The notes under the pieces were generated by a model that saw nothing but the letters and a program-made list of their open reading frames with translations, made no database searches and was not told where the DNA came from. Made by a program: the position numbers and the translations under genes. Below are positions 1 through 5,055 of a stretch of 7,205 nt of DNA, piece after piece. Source of the stretch: an uncultured Chloroflexaceae bacterium (GTDB taxonomy: Bacteria; Chloroflexota; Chloroflexia; Chloroflexales; Chloroflexaceae); NCBI GenBank assembly GCA_937141995.1, contig CAKZQX010000219.1, positions 1 through 7,205 on the forward strand. Reading direction: 5' to 3'. Positions within the stretch are counted from its first letter, which is position 1, and the number at the start of each line of letters is the position of its first letter.

Positions 1-10
1 CCGTTCAGAA

Positions 11-42
11 CCTCTGCGTTCTCGGTGTCCTCTGTGGCTATG
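11..42. repeat. Low-complexity CTCTG/GTGTCCTCTG stretch, possible dispersed repeat
   Basis: The stretch is built from short variants of CTCTGCGTT, CTCGGTGTC and CTCTGTGGC, roughly 9-10 bases each. Stretches of this kind recur in the intergenic DNA of many environmental bacterial genomes, which is general knowledge and was not checked here. No coding frame of any length covers it. It could be the end of a dispersed repeat extending left of the window. Confidence 0.3.
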
Positions 43-104
43 ACAACAAATCGGTATTAAAAGGTTGCCGGTGTACGAGAAACTTGTCGTCGGTGTAGAA
101 TTAT

Positions 105-157
105 ACCATATGGTGTGCCGGAATACCGGCAACGGCAGAGTCTGTGACCCGGCACAC
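105..157. repeat. Palindrome plus two mutually exclusive GC hairpins upstream of the Rrf2 gene
   Basis: A perfect 10-bp palindrome, ACCATATGGT, covers 105-114. Next to it the arm GTGTGCCGG (113-121) is matched exactly by CCGGCACAC (149-157). The inner part of the same arm, GCCGG (117-121), also pairs with CCGGC (126-130) around a 4-base AATA loop, so the two hairpins cannot form together. The block ends 19 bp before the -35 box of the downstream promoter. It may be an upstream operator, or the terminator of a gene lying left of the window. There is no run of T after either stem, so intrinsic termination is not well supported. Confidence 0.4.
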
Positions 158-176
158 AATTCCCCGGTTTATTCCC

Positions 177-205
177 TTGACGCGGCGAGTCCCGGATGTT
201 ATGAT
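177..205 (+). promoter_or_regulatory. Sigma-70-type promoter with extended -10 for the Rrf2 gene
   Basis: The -35 box TTGACG (177-182) and the -10 box TATGAT (200-205) are separated by exactly 17 bp. A TG at 197-198 gives an extended -10 (TGTTATGAT). Transcription should start near 212, leaving a leader of about 37 nt before the ATG at 249. The leader is AT-rich and has ACTTA twice, 8 bases apart (219-223 and 227-231). This could be part of an autoregulatory site, as is common for Rrf2 proteins, but that is an inference. Confidence 0.65.
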
Positions 206-248
206 ATAAATAATCTTAACTTATTCACTTAGCTTTAGCAGGTTAGTT

Positions 249-689
249 ATGCGTATTTCGAGCAAAGGAGAGTATGGGCTGCGCGCGCTGTTTGATCTGG
301 CGCAGCATTATGGCGAAGGTCTGGTGCAGAGCGAGGATATTGCCACGCGCCAGGGCATTCCGGTGAACTACCTGAACCAGATGTTGATCCTCCTGCGCCG
401 CGCCGGTATCATAGATAGTTTACGTGGCCCCCAGGGCGGCCATATGCTGGCCCGTCCGCCCGCCCAGGTAACGTTGCTGGAGGCGCTGACGGTGCTGGAA
501 GGGCCGCTGATGCCCGGCGACACGACCCGCGATGATCTGCTGCCAACCCAGCCCGATGATCGGGAAGTGATGGATCAGATCTGGCTGGAACTGCGGGAAA
601 CGATTGAGAAAGCGCTGCGGGCAATTACCCTGGAGGATCTCTGCCAGCGCAAGAATCAGCGCGCGGGCAATTTGATGTACTACATTTAA
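249..689 (+). CDS. Rrf2-family transcriptional regulator
   Basis: This is a 146-residue DNA-binding protein of the Rrf2 family (IscR, NsrR, CymR), cytoplasmic and probably dimeric. It opens with the family signature MRISSKGEYGLRALFDLA (residues 1-18). A winged helix-turn-helix follows: QSEDIATRQGIPVNYLNQML (27-46) holds the recognition helix, and LRGPQGGHML (58-67) is the wing. The family's Fe-S sensors carry three cysteines in a loop around residues 90-110. Here that loop (85-108) has none, and the only cysteine is Cys132, so this looks like a cluster-free member of the CymR kind. Length is normal for the family. The start is fixed by the family N-terminus and a nearby promoter, although the ribosome site is weak (AGG at 240-242, six bases upstream). 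It converges with the DUF2085 gene. The regulated genes and the ligand cannot be read from the sequence. Confidence 0.92.
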   Translation: MRISSKGEYGLRALFDLAQHYGEGLVQSEDIATRQGIPVNYLNQMLILLRRAGIIDSLRGPQGGHMLARPPAQVTLLEALTVLEGPLMPGDTTRDDLLPTQPDDREVMDQIWLELRETIEKALRAITLEDLCQRKNQRAGNLMYYI

Positions 690-691
690 GG

Positions 692-775
692 GTGAAACGT
701 GCGGCGTGAAACGTGCGGCGTGAAACGTGTGGCGCGAAACATGAAGGGTGGGGCGTGACGAGTGAGCTGTGGGCC
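692..775. repeat. 14-bp tandem repeat, about six units
   Basis: Two identical units of GTGAAACGTGCGGC (692-705, 706-719) are followed by a one-change unit (720-733), a diverged unit GCGAAACATGAAGG (734-747), and two more degenerate ones (748-761, 762-775). The array begins three bases after the Rrf2 stop codon. Units are contiguous, with no unique spacers, so it is a tandem repeat and not a CRISPR. It is non-coding and lies between convergent genes. Confidence 0.75.
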
Positions 776-815
776 GCACGCGTCACGTTCCACGCACCAC
801 TACCCCACTCGTCAC
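755..815. repeat. Inverted repeat between convergent genes, possible bidirectional terminator
   Basis: GTGACGAGTG (755-764) is repeated exactly in reverse complement as CACTCGTCAC (806-815), with a 41-base loop that itself contains GC-rich complementary segments. The left arm is the diverged tail of the 14-bp repeat, and the right arm runs into the stop codon of the minus-strand DUF2085 gene. Placement between two converging genes fits a bidirectional transcription end point. Neither side has a U-tract, so a classical Rho-independent terminator is not shown. Confidence 0.4.
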
Positions 816-1702
816 TAAATAATCAGCCCCTGCGCCTCCAGCCAGAAGCGCAGACTCGACATCACCGCCAGCATCACCAGGGTCGGCAGCAGCGCAATCG
901 TGGCCGGCTTCGCCAGTTGCACCGGGTGGGTAACGCGGCCCTCATACCCCATGAACAGGCTGACCAGCAGCAGGCTCACCAGGTAGAGCACACTGATAAT
1001 GCCGGTGAACGACAGGAATGCCAGCGGCCAGTAGAGTTGTTCCAGATTGCCATAGAGCGCTACCAGGATTAAGAAATCTAGCAGCAGGATGCCCCCCAGT
1101 TCGCGCCAGTTTTTGAGCAGCGGCTGCTGATCGTCCACATTCCGGCGCAGCGTTGTGTTGAGGATCAACAGCATAACCGTCGCCACTCCCACTCCCATCC
1201 CCATCCCGGTCAGCGTGCGCAGTTCATTGCGCGGCGTGTAGAGATAGGGCAACCCCAGATCCAGGAAGAGCGAGTTAAAGCCATCAATGCCCATGACCAC
1301 CACAAAGGCGACCAGCACGGCGGAGATCGGCCAGGGTGGGATACGCCCGGCGCGCCCACGCCCGATCACCCAGAAATAGATCATGGTTAGCAGAAAGCTG
1401 ATGTAGATCCCACTGTTCCGCGCACAGATCGGTACCTGCAGCTCGCCAATAAAGATGTTGTGCTGCTGGGCACACACGCCATGCACCACCGCATACATTT
1501 TCCACTGCAAGGGCAGGCCCGGCGTAAAGAGCAGCGCCAGCAACAGCGTTCCCATGACGCCCAGGAAGATATACCGCCAGGGTCGCTCACGTCGCGTCTG
1601 CGTTTGCTGCGTCTGCATCTGCTGATGTTGTTCCGCTTCCCGGCGAGCCGCCATCTGCCGGCGTGCCAGTTCCAGCACTTCATCGGGGGTTTTCTCACTC
1701 AT
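815..1702 (-). CDS. DUF2085 family polytopic membrane protein, long form
   Basis: This is a 295-residue inner-membrane protein of unknown function. A charged, Gln-rich cytoplasmic tail (residues 1-43) precedes about seven hydrophobic segments (roughly 44-61, 98-115, 125-141, 163-182, 201-218, 226-250, 264-286). The DUF2085 core is visible as HGVCAQQH (74-81), then VPICARNSGIY (90-100), GIDGFNS (138-144) and PRNELRTLTG (157-166). The two conserved cysteines, Cys77 and Cys93, are kept. The part after residue about 200 goes beyond the core seen in the neighbouring short paralogue. I chose ATG at 1702 because AGGGAG (1713-1708) lies five bases upstream of it; a GTG at 1705 lies only two bases from that site. 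The ATG overlaps the TGA of the thioredoxin gene by one base, indicating translational coupling. Family membership is reasonably sure; function is unknown. Confidence 0.8.
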   Translation of the reverse strand: MSEKTPDEVLELARRQMAARREAEQHQQMQTQQTQTRRERPWRYIFLGVMGTLLLALLFTPGLPLQWKMYAVVHGVCAQQHNIFIGELQVPICARNSGIYISFLLTMIYFWVIGRGRAGRIPPWPISAVLVAFVVVMGIDGFNSLFLDLGLPYLYTPRNELRTLTGMGMGVGVATVMLLILNTTLRRNVDDQQPLLKNWRELGGILLLDFLILVALYGNLEQLYWPLAFLSFTGIISVLYLVSLLLVSLFMGYEGRVTHPVQLAKPATIALLPTLVMLAVMSSLRFWLEAQGLII

Positions 1703-2277
1703 CACAACTCCCTGACCCGTTCTCGAATAAAGTCAAAGTCCATTAACCCGATCTGGATAAAGCCGACCGTACCGTCTGCGGCGATAAAGAAGGAGGTTGG
1801 CAAATTGGTTACTGCAAATCCGTTCACAATATTACCTTCCGGGTCGGCAATCAGCGGGAATGTCACCCCGATTTCCTGGGCAAATGGTGGGATTAACTCG
1901 ACCGGCTCGCTATGGTTGATACCGAGCACAACCAGCCCTTCGTCACTCAATCGCTGTGCCGCCTGCTCCAGATCAGGCATCTCAACGGTGCAGGGCGCGC
2001 ACCAGGTTGCCCAGAAATTAATCAGGACCGGCTGCCCCCGCAGGTCGCTCAACTGCCGGGTAGTGCCGTCGGGCAGAGTATAGGCAAAATCGGGTGCCAT
2101 CTCGCCTACCTGCAAACGATCGCCGACGGGTTCATCGAGGAGCCGGCTCTCAGTTACAATCGTGATCGCGTCGGCAGCAACGGGCTGCGGGCGGGCAGGT
2201 TCGGTTGCGGTTGAGCCGCATGCCGCCAGCAGCAGCAGCAGCAAGAGCAGCAGTTCATGTTTTATGGTCATTTGCAT
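1702..2277 (-). CDS. TlpA/ResA-like thioredoxin-fold lipoprotein
   Basis: This is a 191-residue membrane-anchored thiol-disulfide oxidoreductase acting outside the cytoplasmic membrane. The N-terminus is a lipoprotein signal: a short charged start, nine leucines (9-17) and the lipobox LAAC with Cys20 as the lipidated residue. A linker (21-57) leads to the AhpC/TSA-type redoxin fold: GEMAPDF (58-64), then the active site NFWATWCAPC (87-96) with Cys93 and Cys96. The cis-proline loop is NLPTSFF (158-164), with Pro160. The family's roles are reduction of apocytochrome c or other exported thiol proteins. No cytochrome maturation gene is present, and its neighbours are two DUF2085 proteins with cysteine pairs, which may be partners (inference). 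GGAGG (2285-2281) is three bases from the ATG at 2277 and nine from a second in-frame ATG at 2271, so either start is possible; the second would shorten the protein by two residues. Confidence 0.9.
   Translation of the reverse strand: MQMTIKHELLLLLLLLLAACGSTATEPARPQPVAADAITIVTESRLLDEPVGDRLQVGEMAPDFAYTLPDGTTRQLSDLRGQPVLINFWATWCAPCTVEMPDLEQAAQRLSDEGLVVLGINHSEPVELIPPFAQEIGVTFPLIADPEGNIVNGFAVTNLPTSFFIAADGTVGFIQIGLMDFDFIRERVREL
2227..2253 (-). repeat. CTG-rich triplet run encoding the lipoprotein poly-Leu segment
   Basis: On the coding strand the nine codons are CTG CTG CTC TTG followed by five CTG. They encode the hydrophobic core of the lipoprotein signal peptide. A pure five-unit triplet run can change length by slippage, which would lengthen or shorten the signal without a frameshift. 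Confidence 0.6.
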
Positions 2278-2289
2278 AAACCTCCGTGG

Positions 2290-2322
2290 AACAATAACCT
2301 GTTAAAAAAACACAATATTGTT
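2290..2322. promoter_or_regulatory. AT-rich palindrome and inverted repeat in the DUF2085-TlpA gap
   Basis: The 59-bp gap between the short DUF2085 gene and the thioredoxin gene is the most AT-rich part of the cluster. It holds a perfect palindrome ACAATATTGT (2312-2321), and a 7-bp inverted repeat AACAATA (2290-2296) / TATTGTT (2316-2322) around a loop with seven A in a row (2304-2310; T on the transcript). It could bind a dimeric regulator or act as a weak processing or attenuation element between the genes. I see no convincing -35/-10 pair for an internal promoter. Confidence 0.35.
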
Positions 2323-2336
2323 ACATAATTCTCTGG

Positions 2337-2885
2337 CTACCGGCCCGGATACCCCCGGAACTCCCGCTCCAGGCGTGGGTAAACTCCCAGCACAATTGCC
2401 AGAGCAAACAGGATACCCGTAATCATCCGCAGCCACCAGTTGAGCGAGCCGATCGCATCGCTGCCGGCTCGCAATCCCAGCGTGGGCAGCAGATCGTTGA
2501 TCAGATGTGTGGTGCCGTCCAGCGCGAGGGGCAGGAGCAGCAGCAACGTCAGGCGCACCGAAATAGGCCGCAACGTTTGCCGCACCCGCGCGAAGATCAG
2601 CCCACCGATGAAGAGGGAGGTATACATGGCTGCTTCGCGGTGGCAAAAGGCCACCTGGTTTCCCAGTAGCATAAATGACTGTTCCGGTTGCTGGTGGCAG
2701 AGCGGAGTGTAGAGATAGAACAACAGCCCTCCCAGTTGGTAATAACCGAAGGCAATCAACAGTGGTGCCAGCCAGGGCAGGCTGCCATAGAGCAGCACCA
2801 GGGTAGTTACCAGACCCAGCCAGTGGCGGTAGCACCAGATAATAGCGCGGTCAGGCAGATTTCGCAGGGCGGATTGTGTTGTCAT
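2337..2885 (-). CDS. DUF2085 family membrane protein, short form
   Basis: This is a 182-residue inner-membrane protein of unknown function. Features in order: a short N-terminus with CYRHWLGLV (18-26), a hydrophobic segment (24-58), the family core YTPLCHQQPEQSF (59-71), then AFCHREAAMY (79-88). After that come further membrane segments (about 88-99 and 110-122), LDGTTHLIND (122-131), and LNWWLRMITG (148-157) leading into a last helix (157-170). Cys63-His64 and Cys81-His82 are the conserved cysteine/histidine pairs. The open frame extends upstream to 3020 (TTG, then ATG at 3017, and ATG at 2972). None of those starts has a ribosome site, and the strong promoter at 2999-2971 overlaps the 2972 ATG, so the ATG at 2885 is preferred even though its own ribosome site (GAG) is weak. 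It is likely the first gene of the DUF2085-TlpA-DUF2085 cluster. Confidence 0.8.
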   Translation of the reverse strand: MTTQSALRNLPDRAIIWCYRHWLGLVTTLVLLYGSLPWLAPLLIAFGYYQLGGLLFYLYTPLCHQQPEQSFMLLGNQVAFCHREAAMYTSLFIGGLIFARVRQTLRPISVRLTLLLLLPLALDGTTHLINDLLPTLGLRAGSDAIGSLNWWLRMITGILFALAIVLGVYPRLEREFRGYPGR

Positions 2886-2966
2886 TGCGCTCAAGCGGTA
2901 TGGATGCGCCCGACCTCTCGACCGGGACGCTTCCTTGATGATCTCTTGTAGAGTGTCAGCATACCG
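2886..2966 (-). promoter_or_regulatory. Structured ~80-nt leader of the DUF2085-TlpA cluster
   Basis: Given the promoter at 2999-2971, the transcript starts near 2965 and has about 80 nt before the ATG at 2885. The two ends of the leader are exact reverse complements: CGGTATG (2896-2902) and CATACCG (2960-2966). Small inner stems are CCCG (2909-2912) / CGGG (2923-2926) and CTCT (2943-2946) / AGAG (2950-2953). The closing stem lies just upstream of the start codon and could affect ribosome access. I do not recognise a known riboswitch. Confidence 0.3.
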
Positions 2967-2970
2967 GGTC

Positions 2971-2999
2971 ATTATAGCAAGGCGTGTGGGGGCTGTCCA
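2971..2999 (-). promoter_or_regulatory. Near-consensus extended -10 promoter for the DUF2085-TlpA cluster
   Basis: Read on the minus strand, TGGACA (2999-2994) matches the -35 consensus at five of six bases. It is followed by a 17-bp spacer and a perfect TATAAT (2976-2971). TG at 2979-2978 makes the extended -10 TGCTATAAT. Predicted start of transcription is about 2964-2965. This is the strongest promoter I see in the window, and it decides the start codon of the short DUF2085 gene. Confidence 0.7.
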
Positions 3000-3036
3000 A
3001 ACTGGGGAGGACAACATCAATGCCAGGCAGGTGCGG

Positions 3037-3073
3037 CTTGTAGCCGCGGGCGTGTGGTGCGCGCGGCTACAGG
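3037..3073. repeat. GC-rich 10-bp perfect hairpin (REP-like)
   Basis: TGTAGCCGCG (3039-3048) and CGCGGCTACA (3062-3071) are exact reverse complements around a 13-base loop. An outer C-G pair (3037/3073) follows a G-T wobble. It lies in the 140-160 bp gap between the propeller gene and the cluster promoter. No T-run follows on either strand, so it is more like a dispersed palindromic element or a transcript-stabilising structure than a terminator. The genome copy number is unknown. Confidence 0.5.
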
Positions 3074-3134
3074 AAGTTTGAACATTACCGTCCAGTCATC
3101 GCTCCCGGAGTCCCGGCCTGAATAGGTTAAGAAT

Positions 3135-3147
3135 CCTGACGGTCAGG
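3135..3147 (-). terminator. Short palindrome just after the propeller gene, weak terminator candidate
   Basis: CCTGAC and GTCAGG flank a single base, so the transcript can fold a 5-bp stem with a 3-base loop 12 bases after the propeller stop codon. The following transcript reads ATTCTTAACC, which is T-rich but not a clean U-tract. The stem is short, so termination here is uncertain. Confidence 0.3.
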
Positions 3148-3158
3148 CAACACATGCC

Positions 3159-4937
3159 TTACCGCAGGACAACCGGCAAGAAGAGCGTAGTATTCCCCAC
3201 CCGGATCTCCTCCAGACGCGGCGTCAGGGTGGCATCGGTGCTGGTCAGGGTGGCCCGCCACTGCAGGTAGCGACTTACGGGCAGGTTGCTGATGTCTGCC
3301 GGAGTGGCGGACAGGACGATCCAATCGCTCCAGGTGGCATCAGGGGTGGCAGTTGAACCGGCGCGTAGCTCCAGGGCGATGCCCGTGCCGGTGGGCTGCA
3401 CAGCCTGCCAGTAGAGACTCTGCCAGGTAACGGCGCGGCGCGCGTCATACACGGGTGAGGTGTAGCTTCCCGTGTCCGCATACGCGCCTCCCGGCCAGGT
3501 AGCGGCAAAGATGCGCGGTGAACTGCCGCGACTGTCCGACCAGACAACCTGCGCGTTCCCGGCGGGGTCTACCGCAATCTGTGGCGCGGAGCCAACTTCG
3601 CCCTCAGTGGTATCATGAACCTGGACCGGCGTTGTCCAGATCCGGCCTGCATCGAGTGAACGGGTCGCGTAGACATCATCCCGATTGGGGCGGCCCTCAC
3701 ACCAGGCGCAGTAGGGTTCGCCCGCCCCATCAACCGCCAGCACCGGCGCGATAGCGGACGCGGTACCGTCGTTCAACTGCATCGCCGGTTGCCAGGTGCT
3801 CCCCCCATCGGTGGAGTGAGTGAAAAAGACCCCTGCAACCCCCTGTGTATCCTGCTCAAAGGCCAGGTAGATAATATTGTCATTGCCCACCGCCAGGCTC
3901 GGCCGGGTCTGCGCAACGGTACCGTCCACCTCCACCGGGGCATCAGCAGACCAGGTCCACCCGCCGGTGCCTTGAGACACCCCACGCGCGCTGAAAATGC
4001 GGGGCGTCCCGCTGCGGTTATCGCTCCAGGCGGCGATCAGGCTGCCATCGCTCAAGCGCGCCAGGACCGGTTGCTGCCGCTGCGATGCCACCACATCGGT
4101 GTTAACCCGGGTCTGTGCGCTCCAGGTCTGACCACCATCGCTGGAGGCGGCAAACCAGATCGTGCTTTGCCCGCTTGTGCCGGCTTCCCAGATCAGGTAG
4201 AGCGTGTTGTTATCACCGGCCAGCAGATACGGGTTGGTATGGTCGAGGGGCGTACCGACGGCACTGACCAAAACATGCCCTTCCCAGGTAAATCCTTCAT
4301 TCGGCGAGTAAGCCGTATAGATCGCGCTGCGACCATTCCGGCTATCCGCCCAGGCCATCACAAAGGTACCGACGGGGGTGATTGCCAGAACCGGCACGCT
4401 CTGATCATTGACATTTGTTCCCTGGTCATCGACGCGGATGGCGCGGCGGGTTTGACTGTCCGGATCGGCGATGACCGAGAAGTAGATGTCGCCGTTGTCA
4501 ATAATGCTGCCGTCTGAGCGGCCGGGAATTTCCTGCCAGGCATAGTAGACCTGACCGTCGGCGGCGAAGGCCACGCTCGGCGCGAACTGGCTTTTGCTGC
4601 CGGAGCTGTCAACCGGCGCACTCGCGGACCAGCGCCGGTCCAGGGTAAGCGCGGCGCTTATAACCTCGGTTTGCGCAAACACACTGCCGGGCAGGGGCGC
4701 AATTTCCAGCGGTAGCGACTGCGTTGCCTGGGCCAGGCCGGCAGCGGGTAATGCGCGGGGTTGGATGCGCGTGGCGTGCTGCAGGTTGGTACTGCCACAG
4801 TTGCGCCCCGTCAGGATGGGGCCGGAGCGCGGCGATGGCGCGGGATGCGCGGCAACTGGTAGCCCCGGTTGCGCCAACCCCGGCAGCACAAGGATCAGGG
4901 CATACAACAGGGCAATACGAATAGTTGAACAGAGCAT
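3159..4937 (-). CDS. Secreted beta-propeller protein with BNR/Asp-box repeats (sialidase-like fold)
   Basis: This 592-residue protein is exported: the signal peptide has a charged start (1-7), a hydrophobic core (8-19) and a likely cleavage after VAA (28-30). Residues about 117-480 hold seven repeats of the form P-x-[LIV]-A-x(4)-G-x(3)-AW, starting near 119, 182, 236, 289, 345, 398 and 452, as expected for blades of a propeller. Four end in Asp boxes: SPNEGFTW (211), SSDGGQTW (265), STDGGSTW (375) and the degenerate SLDAGRIW (427). A C-terminal beta-sandwich-like domain covers about 491-580, and the tail is LFLPVVLR. No sialidase FRIP motif is seen, so enzymatic activity is doubtful; binding or adhesion is as likely. 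The start at 4937 is chosen because AGGAGG (4949-4944) lies six bases upstream and the signal peptide begins there; the frame stays open to 5129. It follows the CHAT gene by 118 bp. Confidence 0.85.
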   Translation of the reverse strand: MLCSTIRIALLYALILVLPGLAQPGLPVAAHPAPSPRSGPILTGRNCGSTNLQHATRIQPRALPAAGLAQATQSLPLEIAPLPGSVFAQTEVISAALTLDRRWSASAPVDSSGSKSQFAPSVAFAADGQVYYAWQEIPGRSDGSIIDNGDIYFSVIADPDSQTRRAIRVDDQGTNVNDQSVPVLAITPVGTFVMAWADSRNGRSAIYTAYSPNEGFTWEGHVLVSAVGTPLDHTNPYLLAGDNNTLYLIWEAGTSGQSTIWFAASSDGGQTWSAQTRVNTDVVASQRQQPVLARLSDGSLIAAWSDNRSGTPRIFSARGVSQGTGGWTWSADAPVEVDGTVAQTRPSLAVGNDNIIYLAFEQDTQGVAGVFFTHSTDGGSTWQPAMQLNDGTASAIAPVLAVDGAGEPYCAWCEGRPNRDDVYATRSLDAGRIWTTPVQVHDTTEGEVGSAPQIAVDPAGNAQVVWSDSRGSSPRIFAATWPGGAYADTGSYTSPVYDARRAVTWQSLYWQAVQPTGTGIALELRAGSTATPDATWSDWIVLSATPADISNLPVSRYLQWRATLTSTDATLTPRLEEIRVGNTTLFLPVVLR

Positions 4938-4943
4938 ACTGAA

Positions 4944-4982
4944 CCTCCTGGTTCGGGCTGTTATGCGGAATGCATACCTCCT
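4944..4982 (-). promoter_or_regulatory. Duplicated AGGAGG flanking a small hairpin before the propeller gene
   Basis: The functional ribosome site is AGGAGG at 4949-4944. A second identical AGGAGG lies at 4982-4977, only one base before an ATG (4975) that opens a four-codon frame (Met-His-Ser-Ala-stop). Between the two sites TATGC (4962-4966) and GCATA (4972-4976) can form a 5-bp stem with a 5-base loop. A one-base spacing is too short for good initiation, so a leader peptide is unlikely. The second site could act as a ribosome standby site. Confidence 0.35.
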
Positions 4983-5055
4983 GTCACTCAACGCAGTCTG
5001 CGAGATGGTAACGTCGCCGAAATCAGGCATTAGCACGACTTGCTGACAAGCGCAC

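Noticed and set aside
692..775. CRISPR-like array
   Set aside because: The 14-bp units are contiguous with no unique spacers, and no cas gene is present.
713..1072. Plus-strand frame after the Rrf2 gene as a small gene
   Set aside because: It begins in the tandem repeat and continues as antisense of the DUF2085 gene, with low-complexity Gln/His/Arg composition.
2886..3020. Longer N-terminus of the short DUF2085 protein (TTG at 3020, ATG at 3017 or 2972)
   Set aside because: No ribosome site precedes these starts, and a near-consensus promoter overlaps the 2972 codon.
3789..4517. Plus-strand open frame of 242 codons opposite the propeller gene
   Set aside because: It is a shadow of the GC-rich coding strand; its translation has no recognisable domain and no ribosome site is seen. 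The same applies to the other plus-strand frames inside 1460-2214 and 5095-7200.
3159..4937. Calling this gene an exo-alpha-sialidase
   Set aside because: Asp boxes only indicate the repeat fold; the FRIP motif is absent and the catalytic residues cannot be identified.
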